A model generated the notes under the pieces. It had not been told where the DNA came from. It made no database searches and saw only the letters and a program-made list of their open reading frames with translations. The translations under genes were made by a program, and so were the position numbers. Below are positions 23,795 through 23,931 of a stretch of 23,931 bases of DNA, piece by piece. How positions within the stretch are numbered: the first letter of the stretch is position 1; the number at the start of each line of letters is the position of its first letter. This DNA comes from Clostridia bacterium (GTDB lineage Bacteria > Bacillota_A > Clostridia > Christensenellales > Borkfalkiaceae), in NCBI GenBank assembly GCA_017621955.1, contig JAGASB010000284.1, positions 1-23,931 of the forward strand, written 5' to 3'.

Positions 23795-23931
23795 GTGGCG
23801 TAGCGATAGGGATTATTGCTACGCCACAACTATATTTGCCTAACGGCAAGTTATATTGCTTACGCAGTGATATTTTGCTACGCAAAGTTTTATTTTCCCT
23901 TTCGGGAAAGTTGTGGCAAATATAATATAAC
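23795..23931. repeat. Chain of short hairpins after rplI
   Basis: The first is a 10-bp stem, GTGGCGTAGC (23795-23804) with GCTACGCCAC (23818-23827). Four mini-hairpins follow at a spacing of about 20 nt: TTGCC-TAAC-GGCAA (23836), TGC-TTAC-GCA (23857), TTTGC-TAC-GCAAA (23874) and TTTCCC-TTTC-GGGAAA (23894). They are linked by TATATT/GATATT-like spacers. The end, GTTGTGGCAAATATA, is the inverse of TATATTTGCC plus CCACAAC near the start. The first stem may serve rplI termination although it has no T tract. The array runs to the window edge. Confidence 0.7.

Overview
The window looks like chromosome from a low-to-mid GC anaerobic Firmicute, probably a gut-type member of the Clostridia. The signs are the oxygen-sensitive pyruvate formate-lyase with its activating enzyme, a bacterial-type 2[4Fe-4S] ferredoxin, AGGAGG-type ribosome binding sites, a DUF1540 mini-protein, and the Bacillus/Clostridium-type cluster tmk-holB-ricT-trmN6-rsmI. 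An order such as Christensenellales is possible, but that is a guess from style, not proof.

Layout. (1) Positions 1-4166, minus strand: a very large secreted DNRLRE/RHS (YD-repeat) surface protein, cut by the window edge. It has a 130-nt leader with a four-codon mini-ORF and a suspicious out-of-frame start. (2) 4.37-7.1 kb, plus strand: a dispersed inverted-repeat element, an ArsB/NhaD-type permease and an MFS transporter. (3) 7.1-7.6 kb: dUTPase with a promoter so close to its ATG that the mRNA may be leaderless. (4) 7.66-10.76 kb: a ZTP (pfl-motif) riboswitch with terminator and antiterminator hairpins, then pflB-pflA (ATGA overlap) and a strong terminator. (5) 10.88-15.1 kb: a second copy of the dispersed repeat, a 1179-residue secreted, membrane-anchored coiled-coil protein with a nearly identical 249-bp duplication, and a divergent XRE regulator with repeated TTTAGTAAATTT boxes between them. 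(6) 15.18-22.8 kb, minus strand: housekeeping genes. The greA-lysS-unknown membrane protein-tmk-holB-ricT operon runs from one near-consensus promoter. It is followed by a separately promoted ferredoxin with its own terminator, an inverted-repeat non-coding element, and trmN6-rsmI. (7) 22.9-23.93 kb: a promoter/structured RNA/terminator unit with no ORF, a convergent DUF1540 protein, rplI, and a chain of small hairpins running off the window end.

How the genes fit together. The pfl operon makes formate plus acetyl-CoA. Formate feeds 10-formyl-THF, whose shortage raises ZMP/ZTP, so riboswitch control by ZTP links one-carbon status to formate production. The minus-strand operon groups transcription fidelity (GreA), lysyl-tRNA charging, dTMP phosphorylation, clamp loading and RNA maturation (RicT). 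The rRNA/tRNA methylases lie just downstream. The two large secreted proteins at 0-4 kb and 11-14.6 kb are the accessory, surface-exposed part of the window.

No complete novel defence or mobile system was found. The items most worth following are the RHS start-site homopolymer, the three-way ZTP switch, the orphan RNA at 22.93-23.06 kb, the inverted-repeat element at 16.7-16.9 kb, the regulator/surface-protein pair at 14.6 kb, and the in-frame acidic tail after the ricT amber codon.
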